This document shows, in pieces, positions 36,842 through 45,791 of a stretch of DNA of 64,000 bases. Under the pieces are notes generated by a model, which saw nothing but the letters and a program-made list of their open reading frames with translations, had not been told where the DNA came from and did not search any database. Each line of letters begins with the position of its first letter. Positions within the stretch are counted from its first letter, which is position 1. The translations under genes and the position numbers were made by a program. Origin of the DNA: Actinocatenispora comari (lineage in GTDB: Bacteria > Actinomycetota > Actinomycetes > Mycobacteriales > Micromonosporaceae); NCBI RefSeq assembly GCF_017312725.1, contig NZ_BOPO01000049.1:1-64000 (forward strand), read 5' to 3'.

Positions 36842-37348
36842 ATGAACACGAGATCGCTGCGGACCTCCGCCGGGCCGGGCCGCGCACGCGCACCGGGACG
36901 CCCGCGTACCACCGCCAAGGACCGCCTGTTCCGCCTCTCGACCGCGCTGCACCGGCGGATCTTCCGGGCCACGAAGGGGCGGGTCCTCGGCCGGGCGATG
37001 GGCATGCCGGTCGCCGAACTCGTCACCGTCGGCCGCCGTACCGGCCGGGAACGCGCCACGATGCTGGCCGTCCCGATCCTGGACGACGACCGGCTGGTGC
37101 TGGTCGCCTCGTTCGGCGGCGACGACCGGAACCCGGCCTGGTTCCTCAACCTGCGTACCAACCCCTCGGCGCGGGTCACCGTCGCCGGGTCGACCCGGCG
37201 GACCACCGCGCGGGTCGCGACCGGCGCGGAACGCGCCGCGCTGTGGCCGCGCATCGTCGAGCGCTACGCCGGCTACGCGCGCTACCAGCAGCGCACCGAA
37301 CGGGAACTTCCGATCGTCGTCCTGGAAGGCGGGAGGCAGCAGCGATGA
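36842..37348 (+). CDS. F420-dependent nitroreductase family (DDN-like) protein
   Basis: The 168-residue protein has the deazaflavin-dependent nitroreductase fold: a basic N-terminus, ELVTVGRRTGRERATMLAVPILDDDRLVLVAS, then GGDDRNPAWFLNLRTNPSARVTV and the ERAALWPRIVERYAGYARYQ helix. Family members use coenzyme F420H2 to reduce quinones or nitro compounds. ATG at 36842 is chosen. Its stop overlaps the FAD oxidoreductase start as ATGA, so the two are translated as a pair; a shared substrate is inferred. Confidence 0.8.
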   Translation: MNTRSLRTSAGPGRARAPGRPRTTAKDRLFRLSTALHRRIFRATKGRVLGRAMGMPVAELVTVGRRTGRERATMLAVPILDDDRLVLVASFGGDDRNPAWFLNLRTNPSARVTVAGSTRRTTARVATGAERAALWPRIVERYAGYARYQQRTERELPIVVLEGGRQQR

Positions 37349-38640
37349 TGCGACTGGACGGGGAGATCGTCGGCCCCGGCGACCCGAGCTACGACGAGCT
37401 GCGGCGCACGTTCGTGCACGCCGGACGCCCGGCACTGATCGTCCGGTGCCGCAGCGCGGCCGACGTGGCCGCGGCGCTCGACCACGCCCGTACCCACGGG
37501 CTCGCCGTGTCGGTGCGCGGCGGCGGCCACCACGCGGCCGGCTTCGGTACCAACGACGGCGGGCTCGTCGTCGACCTGTCCCCGCTGGACGCGGTCGAAC
37601 TGCTCGACCGCGACCGCCGGCTGGTCCGGCTCGGCGGCGGCGCCACCTGGGGCCCGGTCTCGAAGGTCCTCGCCGGGTACGGGCTCGCCCTCAGTTCCGG
37701 TGACACCGCGGACGTCGGCGTCGGCGGGCTGCTGCTCGGCGGCGGGATCGGCTGGCTGACCCGGCGGTACGGGCTGGCACTGGACGCGATCGTCGCCGCC
37801 GAGGTGGTCACCGCGGACGGCTCGATCGTCCGGACCAGCGCCACCGAACGGCCGGACCTGTTCTGGGCGCTGCGCGGCGGCGGCGGCAACTTCGGCGTGG
37901 TCACCGCGTTCGAGCTGGTCGCGCAGCCGGTCACCGACGTGGTGTTCGGCACCCTGCAGTACCCGGCGGCCGACGCCGGCGCGGTGCTGCGGCGGTGGAG
38001 CCGGCAGGCCGCGGCGGCACCGGACGAGCTGACCGCCGCGGTCAACCTGCTGCCCGGCGGCGCGCCGGCGACGGTACAGGCCTGCCACGCCGGCGGTGAC
38101 CTGGCCGCGGCGCGGTCGGCATTGCGGCCGCTGCTCGGCGCGGCACCGCAGCTGTCCGACGATCTGCGGACCGTCCCGTATCCGGAGATCCTGGCCGACA
38201 TGCCCGGGTTGCCGCCGGGGTTCCGGTTCGTGCTGCGCAGCGCGTTCGTCCGGCGGATCACGCCGGAGCTGGTGGACGAGCTCGTCGCCGCGACGTCGAT
38301 CGCGGCGGTGAACGTCCGCGCCCTCGGCGGCGCCGTGGCCCGGGTGCCGGCGGACGCGACGGCGTTCGCGTACCGGGACAGCGCGGCGCTGGTGACCCTC
38401 GCGCTGATGGGGGAGGAGGAGCTGGTCGAGCGGGCCACGCCACGGCTGGTCGAGACGTGGCAACGGATCGCGCCGTACACGATCGGTGCCTACTCGAACT
38501 TCGGGACCGCCCACCATCCGACCGACGTCGCCTCGATCCACCCGGCGTCCACCCACCAGCGGCTGGCGCAGGTCAAGCGCGCCTACGACCCGGACAACGT
38601 GTTCCGGCACAACTACAACATCGCGCCGGCGGCACCGTGA
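37345..38640 (+). CDS. FAD-binding oxidoreductase (BBE-type)
   Basis: The 431-residue flavoenzyme has a PCMH-type FAD-binding domain. Its SVRGGGHHAAGFG segment carries the likely 8-alpha-histidyl FAD site, followed by VDLSPLDAVELLD, GGLLLGGGIGWLTRRYG and WALRGGGGNFGVVT. It ends with the berberine-bridge type segment (RLAQVKRAYDPDNVFRHNYNI). The second, cysteinyl FAD link of bicovalent enzymes is not seen. ATG at 37345 with GGGAGG upstream overlaps the preceding stop. Substrate unknown; oxidation of an alcohol or sugar is usual for the family. Confidence 0.85.
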   Translation: MMRLDGEIVGPGDPSYDELRRTFVHAGRPALIVRCRSAADVAAALDHARTHGLAVSVRGGGHHAAGFGTNDGGLVVDLSPLDAVELLDRDRRLVRLGGGATWGPVSKVLAGYGLALSSGDTADVGVGGLLLGGGIGWLTRRYGLALDAIVAAEVVTADGSIVRTSATERPDLFWALRGGGGNFGVVTAFELVAQPVTDVVFGTLQYPAADAGAVLRRWSRQAAAAPDELTAAVNLLPGGAPATVQACHAGGDLAAARSALRPLLGAAPQLSDDLRTVPYPEILADMPGLPPGFRFVLRSAFVRRITPELVDELVAATSIAAVNVRALGGAVARVPADATAFAYRDSAALVTLALMGEEELVERATPRLVETWQRIAPYTIGAYSNFGTAHHPTDVASIHPASTHQRLAQVKRAYDPDNVFRHNYNIAPAAP

Positions 38641-38658
38641 CCGCTGGCGTGCGCTGGC

Positions 38659-38664
38659 TACCCT
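38659..38664 (+). promoter_or_regulatory. -10 element of leaderless membrane-protein gene
   Basis: TACCCT, six bases before the GTG at 38671; the following CTGCCGGC context matches the one before 30013. Confidence 0.55.
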
Positions 38665-38670
38665 GCCGGC

Positions 38671-39129
38671 GTGTACGACAGCGAGCGGCGACCCGGCGGG
38701 CGGCTGGGGTTGTCCGTCGGCCTGCTCGGGTTGATCTTCGGGATCATCGCGATCGCCGCGCACGGGCACGCGCTCTCCGTCCGGTACGAGGGCACCCGGG
38801 TGACCGCGATCGTGACGTCCTGCCAGGGCTTCTCCTGGCGTAGCAAGAACGGCGCCCAGCACCGCACCGACTGCTCCGGTGAGTGGACGCTGCCCGGCGA
38901 GACCACGAGCACCGGGGAGATCGCCGGCGCCGCGGAGGCGATCGACGCGTACGCCCAGGGCGAGAGCAGCGTCGAGGTGCACGAGCGGGTCGAGGTCTGG
39001 GCCACCGACACGGAGGCGGTGGTGGTGCAGCAGGATCCGACGGGCTGGCTGTGGGGCGGCGTCGTGCTCATCCTGTTCGGCGCCGCCGCCCTCGCCGGCA
39101 CCGCCTGGTACCGCCGCCGGAGCTACTGA
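38671..39129 (+). CDS. Two-helix membrane protein, DUF3592-like
   Basis: This 152-residue protein has an N-terminal membrane helix (RLGLSVGLLGLIFGIIAIAA), an outside domain of about 85 residues with two Cys (SCQGFSW and TDCSGEW, likely a disulphide), and a second helix (WLWGGVVLILFGAAALAGTAW). The layout resembles DUF3592 proteins of unknown role. GTG at 38671 is supported by TACCCT six bases upstream. It is followed by a convergent terminator. Confidence 0.7.
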   Translation: MYDSERRPGGRLGLSVGLLGLIFGIIAIAAHGHALSVRYEGTRVTAIVTSCQGFSWRSKNGAQHRTDCSGEWTLPGETTSTGEIAGAAEAIDAYAQGESSVEVHERVEVWATDTEAVVVQQDPTGWLWGGVVLILFGAAALAGTAWYRRRSY

Positions 39130-39201
39130 CCCGCCGCGTGCGGTCGGTCCCGGTGCCGAGCGGCACGGTGCGCGTCTCCCGCCGCGCGGCTCGGTGATCG
39201 A

Positions 39202-39221
39202 CCCCCGGCCGGAGCCGGGGG
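39202..39221. terminator. Bidirectional terminator hairpin
   Basis: CCCCCGGC and GCCGGGGG pair across a CGGA loop between the plus-strand membrane protein gene and the minus-strand psd gene. Confidence 0.55.
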
Positions 39222-39226
39222 CCCGG

Positions 39227-40486
39227 TCAGCTCGACTGCCAGCGGGCGATGACGGTGGCGCCGCCGGACACCTTGTCGCCCGGCGCCACGACGGCCTCGG
39301 CGGCACCGGCCGGCAGGTACACGTCGGTCCGGGAACCGAACCGGATCAGCCCGAACCGCTCGCCCCGGGCCAGCAGCCCGCCGACCGGCACCCGGTGCAC
39401 GATCCGGCGGGCGACCAGCCCGGTCCGTTGCGCCACGACGACCGGCCCGTGCGGCGTCTCCAGCACCGTGTACGCGGCCACGTTGTGCTCGGCGGCCGCC
39501 TTCATCGCCGGTGCGTACCCGCCGGTCTCCCGGAACACCTCGATCACCCGGCCGGCCACCGGGGCCCGGTTGATGTGCACGTCCAGTACGGACAGGAAGA
39601 CCGCGATCCGCAGCCACTCGCCGTCGCCGACGCCGAACTTGTCGTCGTGCAACTGCTCGACGCCGAGCACGGTGCCGTCGCTCGCCGCGACCACGGCGTC
39701 CGGGTCGGTCGGGGTGGTCCGCTGCGGGTCGCGGAAGAACGCCGCCGCCGGCACCGCGGCCAGCGCCGGGACCAGCCACAACTTCGACTTCGGCCGGGCC
39801 CGCTTGGCCAGCAGTGCCAGCCCGAGGCAGGCGACCCCGGCGGCGACCCCGTTCGAGTCCAGGTGCATCCCGCCGGTCAGCGGTACGCTGCTGGGCCGCG
39901 TCACCGGCGCCAGCCGCTCGGCGAGCGCCGGCTCGGCCGAGGTGAACCGCAGCCGGTGCACCCGCAGCGCCGGCCGGTGCCGCAGCAGCAGATCGGAGCC
40001 GACGCCGTGCCGGTCGGTCAGATCGGACAGTTCGGCCGCGGCCGGATCGGTCATCCGGGCGGCGGTGGCCACGACCAGGACGCCACCCGGCGTCACCAGC
40101 TCGCGCAGCTCGGCGAGCAGCCCGGCGGCCGCCGCGGCCGGCCCGGCCAGCGGCTGCGCCACGATCACCACGTCGCACGGCTTCGCGTCGGCGAGCGAGT
40201 CGACGACCTCGACCTGCTCCGGCCGGGTCGCGGCGATCTCGGCGACCTGCGCCGGCGCCTCGATGTCGCCGGCGTCGGCGAGCACCACCAGGCGGTCCTC
40301 GGCGGCCGTCGCGTCGAGCGCGCCGGTCAGCACCGGCGAGCCGGCCGGGACCCCGACCAGCAGCGCCGACTTCGGCCCGGGATGGCGGGTCAGCTCGGCC
40401 AGCAGTGCGCGGGCCAGCCGCGCGCTCGGCCGGGTGGTACGCAGCGGCAGCACGTCACGGCTCGCGCCGGTGCGGCTCGTGGTCAT
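39227..40486 (-). CDS. psd: Phosphatidylserine decarboxylase with extra N-terminal domain
   Basis: The 419-residue protein ends in a type II phosphatidylserine decarboxylase domain (about 200-419) with VHINRAPVAGRV and the self-cleavage site GSRTD, where Ser385 becomes the pyruvoyl group. The enzyme makes phosphatidylethanolamine from the PssA product. Residues 1-195 form a separate Rossmann-like domain (SALLVGVPAGSPVLTG, PCDVVIVAQPL, TPGGVLVVAT) resembling class I methyltransferases but without an obvious intact SAM motif. Typical short bacterial Psd lacks this part. The ATG at 40486 starts the fused frame. pssA lies 4.4 kb away. Confidence 0.85.
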   Translation of the reverse strand: MTTSRTGASRDVLPLRTTRPSARLARALLAELTRHPGPKSALLVGVPAGSPVLTGALDATAAEDRLVVLADAGDIEAPAQVAEIAATRPEQVEVVDSLADAKPCDVVIVAQPLAGPAAAAAGLLAELRELVTPGGVLVVATAARMTDPAAAELSDLTDRHGVGSDLLLRHRPALRVHRLRFTSAEPALAERLAPVTRPSSVPLTGGMHLDSNGVAAGVACLGLALLAKRARPKSKLWLVPALAAVPAAAFFRDPQRTTPTDPDAVVAASDGTVLGVEQLHDDKFGVGDGEWLRIAVFLSVLDVHINRAPVAGRVIEVFRETGGYAPAMKAAAEHNVAAYTVLETPHGPVVVAQRTGLVARRIVHRVPVGGLLARGERFGLIRFGSRTDVYLPAGAAEAVVAPGDKVSGGATVIARWQSS

Positions 40487-40559
40487 GGCGACGGGTGCTC
40501 CGTCCTGATCGGCGGGCTGACGCTGCCACCGTACCTGTGCGACGGGCCACCAGCCGCGG

Positions 40560-40790
40560 TCAGGTCTTGTTCCGGCCCGCCCGGACCGCGGCGAACAACC
40601 CGATCGCGCCGATCACGATCAACGACAGGGCGAGCAGCCAGCCGAACGGCAGCTCGGTCGAGGACACCTCGGCCACCAGCCACCAGCCCCCCGCGCCGAG
40701 GAAGATCAGCCCGAAGACCAGCGACAGCACGTCGGTCGGATGCGGCGCCAGCCCGCGCCGCCGCTCGGTCTCGTCGTCGTGCGGGTTCAC
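40560..40790 (-). CDS. Small two-helix membrane protein
   Basis: The 76-residue protein has a polar N-terminus (MNPHDDETERRRGLAPHP) and two hydrophobic helices (VLSLVFGLIFLGAGGWWLV and GWLLALSLIVIGAIGLFAA) with a short basic end. I recognise no family. GTG at 40790 overlaps the PspC gene stop as GTGA, so it is translated with it and may belong to the same envelope complex. Confidence 0.65.
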   Translation of the reverse strand: MNPHDDETERRRGLAPHPTDVLSLVFGLIFLGAGGWWLVAEVSSTELPFGWLLALSLIVIGAIGLFAAVRAGRNKT

Positions 40791-42742
40791 CGGGTCACCT
40801 CCACGTCGCCGGCGTTGTCCTTGATCTGCAGCTCCAAGGTGCCGCCACCGCGCCCGTCCGGGCCGAGGTCGGTCCGTTCCTGGGTCTTGTTGTGCGGGCT
40901 CTCGACCGACTGGCCGAACAGCGTCGCGTCGCCCAGCCCGGGCTCCAGCGTCACCGTGACGTCCACGTTCGGCGGCAGCAGCACCTTCACGTCACCCACC
41001 GAGTTGTGCACGCTGACCATCTCGTGCTGTCCCGTGAAGTCCACATTGGACAGATCGAGGGTCGAGTCACCGACCGAACCGTTGTACTCCGGCCGCAACG
41101 ACCGTACGTCCTGCGGTGCCCAGACGTGGTCGCCCGGGGAGAACTCCCGCGACTGCGGTGGCGCGTCCCACTGCGCGTTCTCGGAGAACCAGGCGACCGG
41201 CAGGGCCAGCGCGAACACGCAGCCCAGGATGATCAACCAGCGGGCCCGGCCGCGCCAGGCGCCGAACACCAGCCCGCCGCCGAGCACCACCAACCCGAGC
41301 GCGAAGAACGCGGACACCGGTACGTGCAGTCCGGCCGCGGCGAGCACCGCGAGCGCGCCGATCGCCAGGCACAGCACGAAGAACGTCAGCCGGCCCAGGA
41401 TCGACTTCTGCTTCGGCGGTTTCGGCGGCTTCGCCCGGTACTGCGGCGGCGGGGGCGGCGGGAGCATCCCGCCGATCGGTACCTCACCGGCGCCGAGCGG
41501 GCTCGCGGTACCCGGGCCGTACGGGCCGTGCGGCGCGAACGGTGGCCGGTAGCCCGGTTGCTGCGCCGCCGTCGGCGGCACCGTGTAGTGGGGCGCCATC
41601 GGGTTGGGCGGCGTCACCCGGTATCCGGCGGTCGGTGCGGCCGCCGTCGCGGCGGCCGCCATGGCCGGATCCGGCGACGGCCGACCCGCACCGTCCGGTG
41701 CGGAGGCACCGGGTGCCCCGGTGCCGGGCACGCTGCCGGTACCGGGCGGGGCCGCGGCGTCGTCGGTGGACCGGGTCTGGTTGCGCCTGGTCAGCACCAC
41801 GGCGACGACCAGCGCGACCCCCATCACCAGCACCATCGCCCGGAAGCCGCTGTTGAACACGAAGAACACCAGCGCGATGCCGGCGATCCCGAGCAGCACG
41901 GTGACCGCCGGGGAGGTCGCCGAGCGACCCCGCCCGACGAGCGACTCGACCGGCGCCGCCTGGTCGTCGTCTCGCGGCATGCACAGCCAGCCCACCACGT
42001 AGGCGAGCAGCCCGACGCCGCCGAAGAACACCAGCACGGTGAGGACCACCCGCCACAGCACCGGGTCGGTGCCGGTGGCCCGGCCGAGCCCCGCGCAGAC
42101 CCCGGCCACCTTCTTGCCCTGTACCGGCCGGATCAGCTGGTGCCGGCGGGCGAAACCGGTGATCGGCGGCGGCTCGTCCGCCCAGCCGGCACCGGAGCCA
42201 CCGGGCGGTGGTGGTGGCGGAGGCGTGCCGCCGCCGAACTGCCCAGCGGGCGGCGCGTCGGCGCCGGGATGACCGGTGGGCGGCGGGTTGGCGCCGAACT
42301 GCCCGGTGGGGGGTGCGTCGGCGCCGAGGTTGGTGGTGGGCGACTCGTCCGCGGCGGCAAAGCTCGTCGTCGCGGCATCCGTGGGGTAGCCGGGCGGAAC
42401 GTCGTCCTCCGGCTCGTCCTCCGGCCGCGCCGGCCCGGCCACGAGCGGCTCGGTCGCCTCGGCCGGTTCGCCAGCCACCGGCCCGGTCTCCCCGAGCGAC
42501 TCGGTCACCTCGGTCGACCCCGCGACCGGTCCGGTCACATCCGCCGGCTCGGCCGGGACCGTCACCCGATCGGGCCCGGCCGCCTCGGCCGGGCCGGCGG
42601 TGGCCGGGTCGGTGGCAGGCTCGGTCGCGGCGGCCGGTGGATCGCCGGCCGCCGGATCGGTACCGGCTGGCGGTGCGGTCTGGTGGTCGCCGGTGGGTGT
42701 GGTCGGCTCGCGACCGTCGCTCGGCTCGGTCTCGCGACTCAT
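40787..42742 (-). CDS. Large PspC domain membrane protein (LiaF-like ending)
   Basis: The 651-residue protein begins with about 220 residues of Glu/Pro/Thr/Ala-rich low-complexity sequence with near-repeats of PPTGQFGA. A PspC domain (GKKVAGVCAGLGRATGTDPVLWRVVLTVLVFFGGVG), several membrane helices with Pro/Gly-rich loops, and a beta-rich C-terminus (GDSTLDLSNVDFTG, DVKVLLPPNVDVTV, GDATLFGQSVES) like LiaF/DUF2154-type domains follow. ATG at 42742 follows GGAGGGG. It diverges from a PspC-fused histidine kinase and LuxR regulator, which suggests a LiaFSR-type envelope-stress module. Confidence 0.8.
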   Translation of the reverse strand: MSRETEPSDGREPTTPTGDHQTAPPAGTDPAAGDPPAAATEPATDPATAGPAEAAGPDRVTVPAEPADVTGPVAGSTEVTESLGETGPVAGEPAEATEPLVAGPARPEDEPEDDVPPGYPTDAATTSFAAADESPTTNLGADAPPTGQFGANPPPTGHPGADAPPAGQFGGGTPPPPPPPGGSGAGWADEPPPITGFARRHQLIRPVQGKKVAGVCAGLGRATGTDPVLWRVVLTVLVFFGGVGLLAYVVGWLCMPRDDDQAAPVESLVGRGRSATSPAVTVLLGIAGIALVFFVFNSGFRAMVLVMGVALVVAVVLTRRNQTRSTDDAAAPPGTGSVPGTGAPGASAPDGAGRPSPDPAMAAAATAAAPTAGYRVTPPNPMAPHYTVPPTAAQQPGYRPPFAPHGPYGPGTASPLGAGEVPIGGMLPPPPPPQYRAKPPKPPKQKSILGRLTFFVLCLAIGALAVLAAAGLHVPVSAFFALGLVVLGGGLVFGAWRGRARWLIILGCVFALALPVAWFSENAQWDAPPQSREFSPGDHVWAPQDVRSLRPEYNGSVGDSTLDLSNVDFTGQHEMVSVHNSVGDVKVLLPPNVDVTVTLEPGLGDATLFGQSVESPHNKTQERTDLGPDGRGGGTLELQIKDNAGDVEVTR

Positions 42743-42936
42743 CGACGCCCCTCCTGCCCCGGAACGCATCGCCCCGTCGAGACGCTGTTGTGGGACCTCA
42801 TGCCCTCGATCGTGCCCGCTGGCGGCCGGGCCAGCATCGGGGCCACGACCCTGAGTCGACCCTGACCCGCGCCGGCCCGAACGTCCGGGGTCGACCCGGT
42901 GGCCAGGGCGTTGCGCGCGTGTGAGGATCGATTCGA

Positions 42937-44709
42937 GTGACACGACCGCTGCGCCAGCGTGAGGAGCCGGACATCAGCCACCCGACGGGACCCGAACCCG
43001 CCGATCCGCGGCGGCAGGGTGAGCAGCCGGCGACGCCCGCCGCTGGCGGTACCAGGCCGGGGCCGTATCCGCCGCGGTGGGCGGCACAGCAGGAGCCGCC
43101 GGTACCGCCGGAAATGGCCGGTTCCGGCACCGGTCGTCCGGCCTGGTGGGGCCGGGGCCGCCCGGACGGCGGGCCCCGACCGGTCGCGTCCGCAGGGTGG
43201 CAGACCCAGCCGACCCAGGCTCAGCCGACCCAGGCCCAGCCCTGGGTTCAGCCGACCCAGAACCCGGCTCAGGCCCAGAACCAGGCCCATCGGCCGTGGC
43301 AGGCGCCTCCGGCGGGCCAACCGCGGGCGAACGGGCCCGGCCCTCGACCGGTCCAGCAGCCGGTGAGCTGGCCCGTCGGCATGCCGACGATGGCGCAGAA
43401 CTGGCGCCCCCCGGTCGTACCACGCCCGCCGGCACCGGCTCCGGTGCCGACCGGCCCGCGGCTCTACCGGTCCACGAACGGCCGGGCGCTGGCCGGGGTC
43501 GCCGCCGGTATCGCCCAGCACCTCCGGGTACCGGTGCTCGCGGTGCGGATCGCGTTCGTCGTCCTGCTCGTCGCGTACGGCCTGGGCGCCATCCTGTACG
43601 CCGCGTTCTGGGCGGTGCTGCCGGTCGACCGCAGCACCCCGCCGAGCCGCCGCGACGTCGGCCAGCTGTCGGCGCTGGCGGCGCTGGCGGTCGGTCTGGT
43701 CACCCTGATCTCGGTGGCCGGCTGGGGCGGGACCGCGTTCCTGATCGGGCTGCTCGCCGCCGTGGTCGCGCTCGGGGTGGGGGTGATCTGGCACCAGGCC
43801 GACCCGGACCGGCGCCGCCGGATGGAGGACGCCGGCGTACCGGACGTGTCGAAGGTGCCGGTGCTCGGTGCGCTGAGCGGCGCGCTGGGCGACCGGCGGT
43901 CGATGATCCTGCGGTTCGGCGGCGGTGCGCTGCTGGTCGCGGTCGGCATCATCGGCCTGGTCGTGGTCACCTCGGCGCTGGCCGGCGCCCAGATCAGCTG
44001 GACCGCGCTGCTGAACGGGCTGCTGTTCGCGCTGCTCGCGGTGCTCGGCATCACGGTGGTGTTCGGTCCGATGCTGTGGCGCTCGGCCGGTGCGCTGCGC
44101 GCCGAGCGGGAGGCCCGGATCCGGGAGACCGAACGGGCCGAGATCGCCGCGATGGTGCACGACCAGGTGCTGCACACGCTCGCGCTGATCCAGCGCAACT
44201 CCTCGGACGCGCGGGAGGTGGCGCGGCTGGCCCGGGGGCAGGAACGCAGCCTGCGCAACTGGCTGTACAAGCCGACCGCGTCGCCGGCGGAGAAGCTGTC
44301 CGCCGCGCTGGAGGAGGCGTCGGCCGAGGTCGAGGACACGTACGCGATCAGCGTCGACACGGTCGTCGTCGGTGACGTGGACGTCGACTCGGACGTCGCC
44401 GCGCTCGCCGCGGCCGCCCGCGAGGCGATGGTGAACGCCGGCAAGCACGCCGGCGTCGACACCATCTCGCTGTACGCGGAGATCGAGCCCGAGCAGGTCA
44501 GCGTGTTCGTCCGGGATCGGGGTGCCGGCTTCGAGCTGGCCGAGGTGCGGGATGATCGGCACGGGGTGCAGGGCTCCATCATCGGCCGGATGCAACGGCA
44601 CGGCGGCCGGGCGGAGATCCGCAGCACCCCGGGCGAGGGCACCGAGGTCCGGCTGTACCTGCCGCGCCGGTCCGACGAGGGCACGAACAAGGAGAGCGGA
44701 CATGACTGA
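42937..44709 (+). CDS. PspC-fused sensor histidine kinase
   Basis: The 590-residue kinase has a Pro/Gln-rich cytoplasmic start with repeated QPTQAQ units (about 89-115). A PspC domain (about 175-232: LYRSTNGRALAGVAAGIAQHLRVPVLAVRI), further helices, a HisKA_3 box AAMVHDQVLHTLALIQ with H408, and a HATPase domain (DRGAGFELAEV, HGVQGSIIGRMQRHGG) follow. GTG at 42937 is used; GAGGAT at 42923-42928 may be a -10 box. The response regulator start lies within its last eight bases. It likely detects membrane stress through PspC contacts. Confidence 0.85.
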   Translation: MTRPLRQREEPDISHPTGPEPADPRRQGEQPATPAAGGTRPGPYPPRWAAQQEPPVPPEMAGSGTGRPAWWGRGRPDGGPRPVASAGWQTQPTQAQPTQAQPWVQPTQNPAQAQNQAHRPWQAPPAGQPRANGPGPRPVQQPVSWPVGMPTMAQNWRPPVVPRPPAPAPVPTGPRLYRSTNGRALAGVAAGIAQHLRVPVLAVRIAFVVLLVAYGLGAILYAAFWAVLPVDRSTPPSRRDVGQLSALAALAVGLVTLISVAGWGGTAFLIGLLAAVVALGVGVIWHQADPDRRRRMEDAGVPDVSKVPVLGALSGALGDRRSMILRFGGGALLVAVGIIGLVVVTSALAGAQISWTALLNGLLFALLAVLGITVVFGPMLWRSAGALRAEREARIRETERAEIAAMVHDQVLHTLALIQRNSSDAREVARLARGQERSLRNWLYKPTASPAEKLSAALEEASAEVEDTYAISVDTVVVGDVDVDSDVAALAAAAREAMVNAGKHAGVDTISLYAEIEPEQVSVFVRDRGAGFELAEVRDDRHGVQGSIIGRMQRHGGRAEIRSTPGEGTEVRLYLPRRSDEGTNKESGHD

Positions 44710-45355
44710 CGAGAGCCGCCCGCTGCGGGTGTTCCTGGTCGACGACCACGCCATGTTCCGCGCCGGGGTCCGGGCCGAGCTCGGTACCAGGGTGTCGGTG
44801 GTGGGCGAGGCGGCCACGGTCGCCGAGGCGATCTCGTCGATCGCCGCGCACGAGCCCGACGTGGTGCTGCTCGACGTGCACATGCCCGACGGCGGCGGTC
44901 GCGCCGTGCTGGAGGCGATGCGCAAGACGCACCCGCAGGTCAAGTTCCTCGCCCTGTCGGTGTCCGACGCCGCGGAGGACGTGATCGGGCTGATCCGGGC
45001 GGGCGCCCGCGGCTACGTCACGAAGACCATCTCGGCGGAGGAGCTCGCCGCCGCGATCCGCCGGGTCGCCGAGGGCGACGCGGTGTTCAGCCCGCGGCTG
45101 GCCGGCTTCGTCCTGGACGCTTTTGCGGCCCGGCCGGACCAGCCGGTCAGCGACCCCGAGCTCGACCAGCTGACGAACCGGGAGCGCGAGGTGCTGCGGC
45201 TGCTCGCCCGTGGCTACGCGTACAAGGAGATCGCGAAGGAGCTGTTCATCTCGATCAAGACGGTCGAGACGCACGTCTCCAACGTGTTACGCAAGTTGCA
45301 GATGTCCAACCGGTACGAGCTGTCTCGCTGGGCCGCCGACCGCCGCCTGGTGTGA
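44702..45355 (+). CDS. NarL/LuxR-family response regulator
   Basis: This 217-residue regulator has a receiver with DD (14-15), phosphoacceptor D58 in VVLLDVHMP, and Lys in YVTKTISAEE. A LuxR helix-turn-helix (LTNREREVLRLLARGYAYKEIAKELF) follows. ATG at 44702 lies eight bases inside the kinase gene, giving coupled translation. With the PspC kinase and the divergent PspC protein it forms a LiaFSR-like module; the shared 194-bp gap before 42937 is its likely target. Confidence 0.9.
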   Translation: MTDESRPLRVFLVDDHAMFRAGVRAELGTRVSVVGEAATVAEAISSIAAHEPDVVLLDVHMPDGGGRAVLEAMRKTHPQVKFLALSVSDAAEDVIGLIRAGARGYVTKTISAEELAAAIRRVAEGDAVFSPRLAGFVLDAFAARPDQPVSDPELDQLTNREREVLRLLARGYAYKEIAKELFISIKTVETHVSNVLRKLQMSNRYELSRWAADRRLV

Positions 45356-45605
45356 CGCCGGTCCGACCGCATCCATCGGCGTCGATACCTCGGATGAATT
45401 GATCCGATTCCGGCTTTGTCGAGCTACGGCATCGTCGCCGTTTCCTGCTTTTCGCCCGCGCGCATTCTTCGGTTTCCGCAATGGACGATCCGTACGATGC
45501 CTGCGACGGTGACCATCCGTGTGATTGTTCGTACCGCTCCGCAACGTCATATCGTGTGTGGTGGTTGCTGATGATCGCTGTGAACTAGCTCCCCTACGGC
45601 GGGTC

Positions 45606-45634
45606 TTGTTCCAAACACGGGATTCGCGTAGGGT
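45606..45634 (+). promoter_or_regulatory. Promoter of the thioester surface protein
   Basis: TTGTTC (45606-45611) and TAGGGT (45629-45634) are separated by exactly 17 bases, predicting a start near 45641 and a leader of about 150 bases. The part of the 436-bp gap before it (45356-45605) shows no gene. Confidence 0.6.
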
Positions 45635-45728
45635 CTGGCTCGTTTTCCCCTTTTTTCCAGCAGAGCTGGTTGCCTCTGCGCGATGGACGTCGTGCCGGGG
45701 CGGCCGAGATCCTCAACCTGACATCCCG

Positions 45729-45759
45729 TGCCCGGCTGGCCGATCGGCCCAGCCGGGCA
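45729..45759 (+). promoter_or_regulatory. Strong hairpin in the leader of the surface protein mRNA
   Basis: TGCCCGGCTGG (45729-45739) pairs perfectly with CCAGCCGGGCA (45749-45759) across the palindromic loop CCGATCGGC. It lies 32 bases before the GTG, with the AGAGGAAGG ribosome site between. No known riboswitch consensus is recognised. Confidence 0.6.
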
Positions 45760-45791
45760 GTCCATCCCTCAAGCGCAGAGGAAGGCAATCA

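Noticed and set aside
37282-39306. A 674-codon minus-strand frame opposite the FAD oxidoreductase
   Set aside because: No ribosome site or domain, and the plus strand holds clear enzyme motifs.
45641-45791. Cyclic-di-AMP (ydaO-type) riboswitch before the surface protein
   Set aside because: The long leader prompted the idea, but the conserved ydaO motifs are not found; only a simple hairpin is seen.
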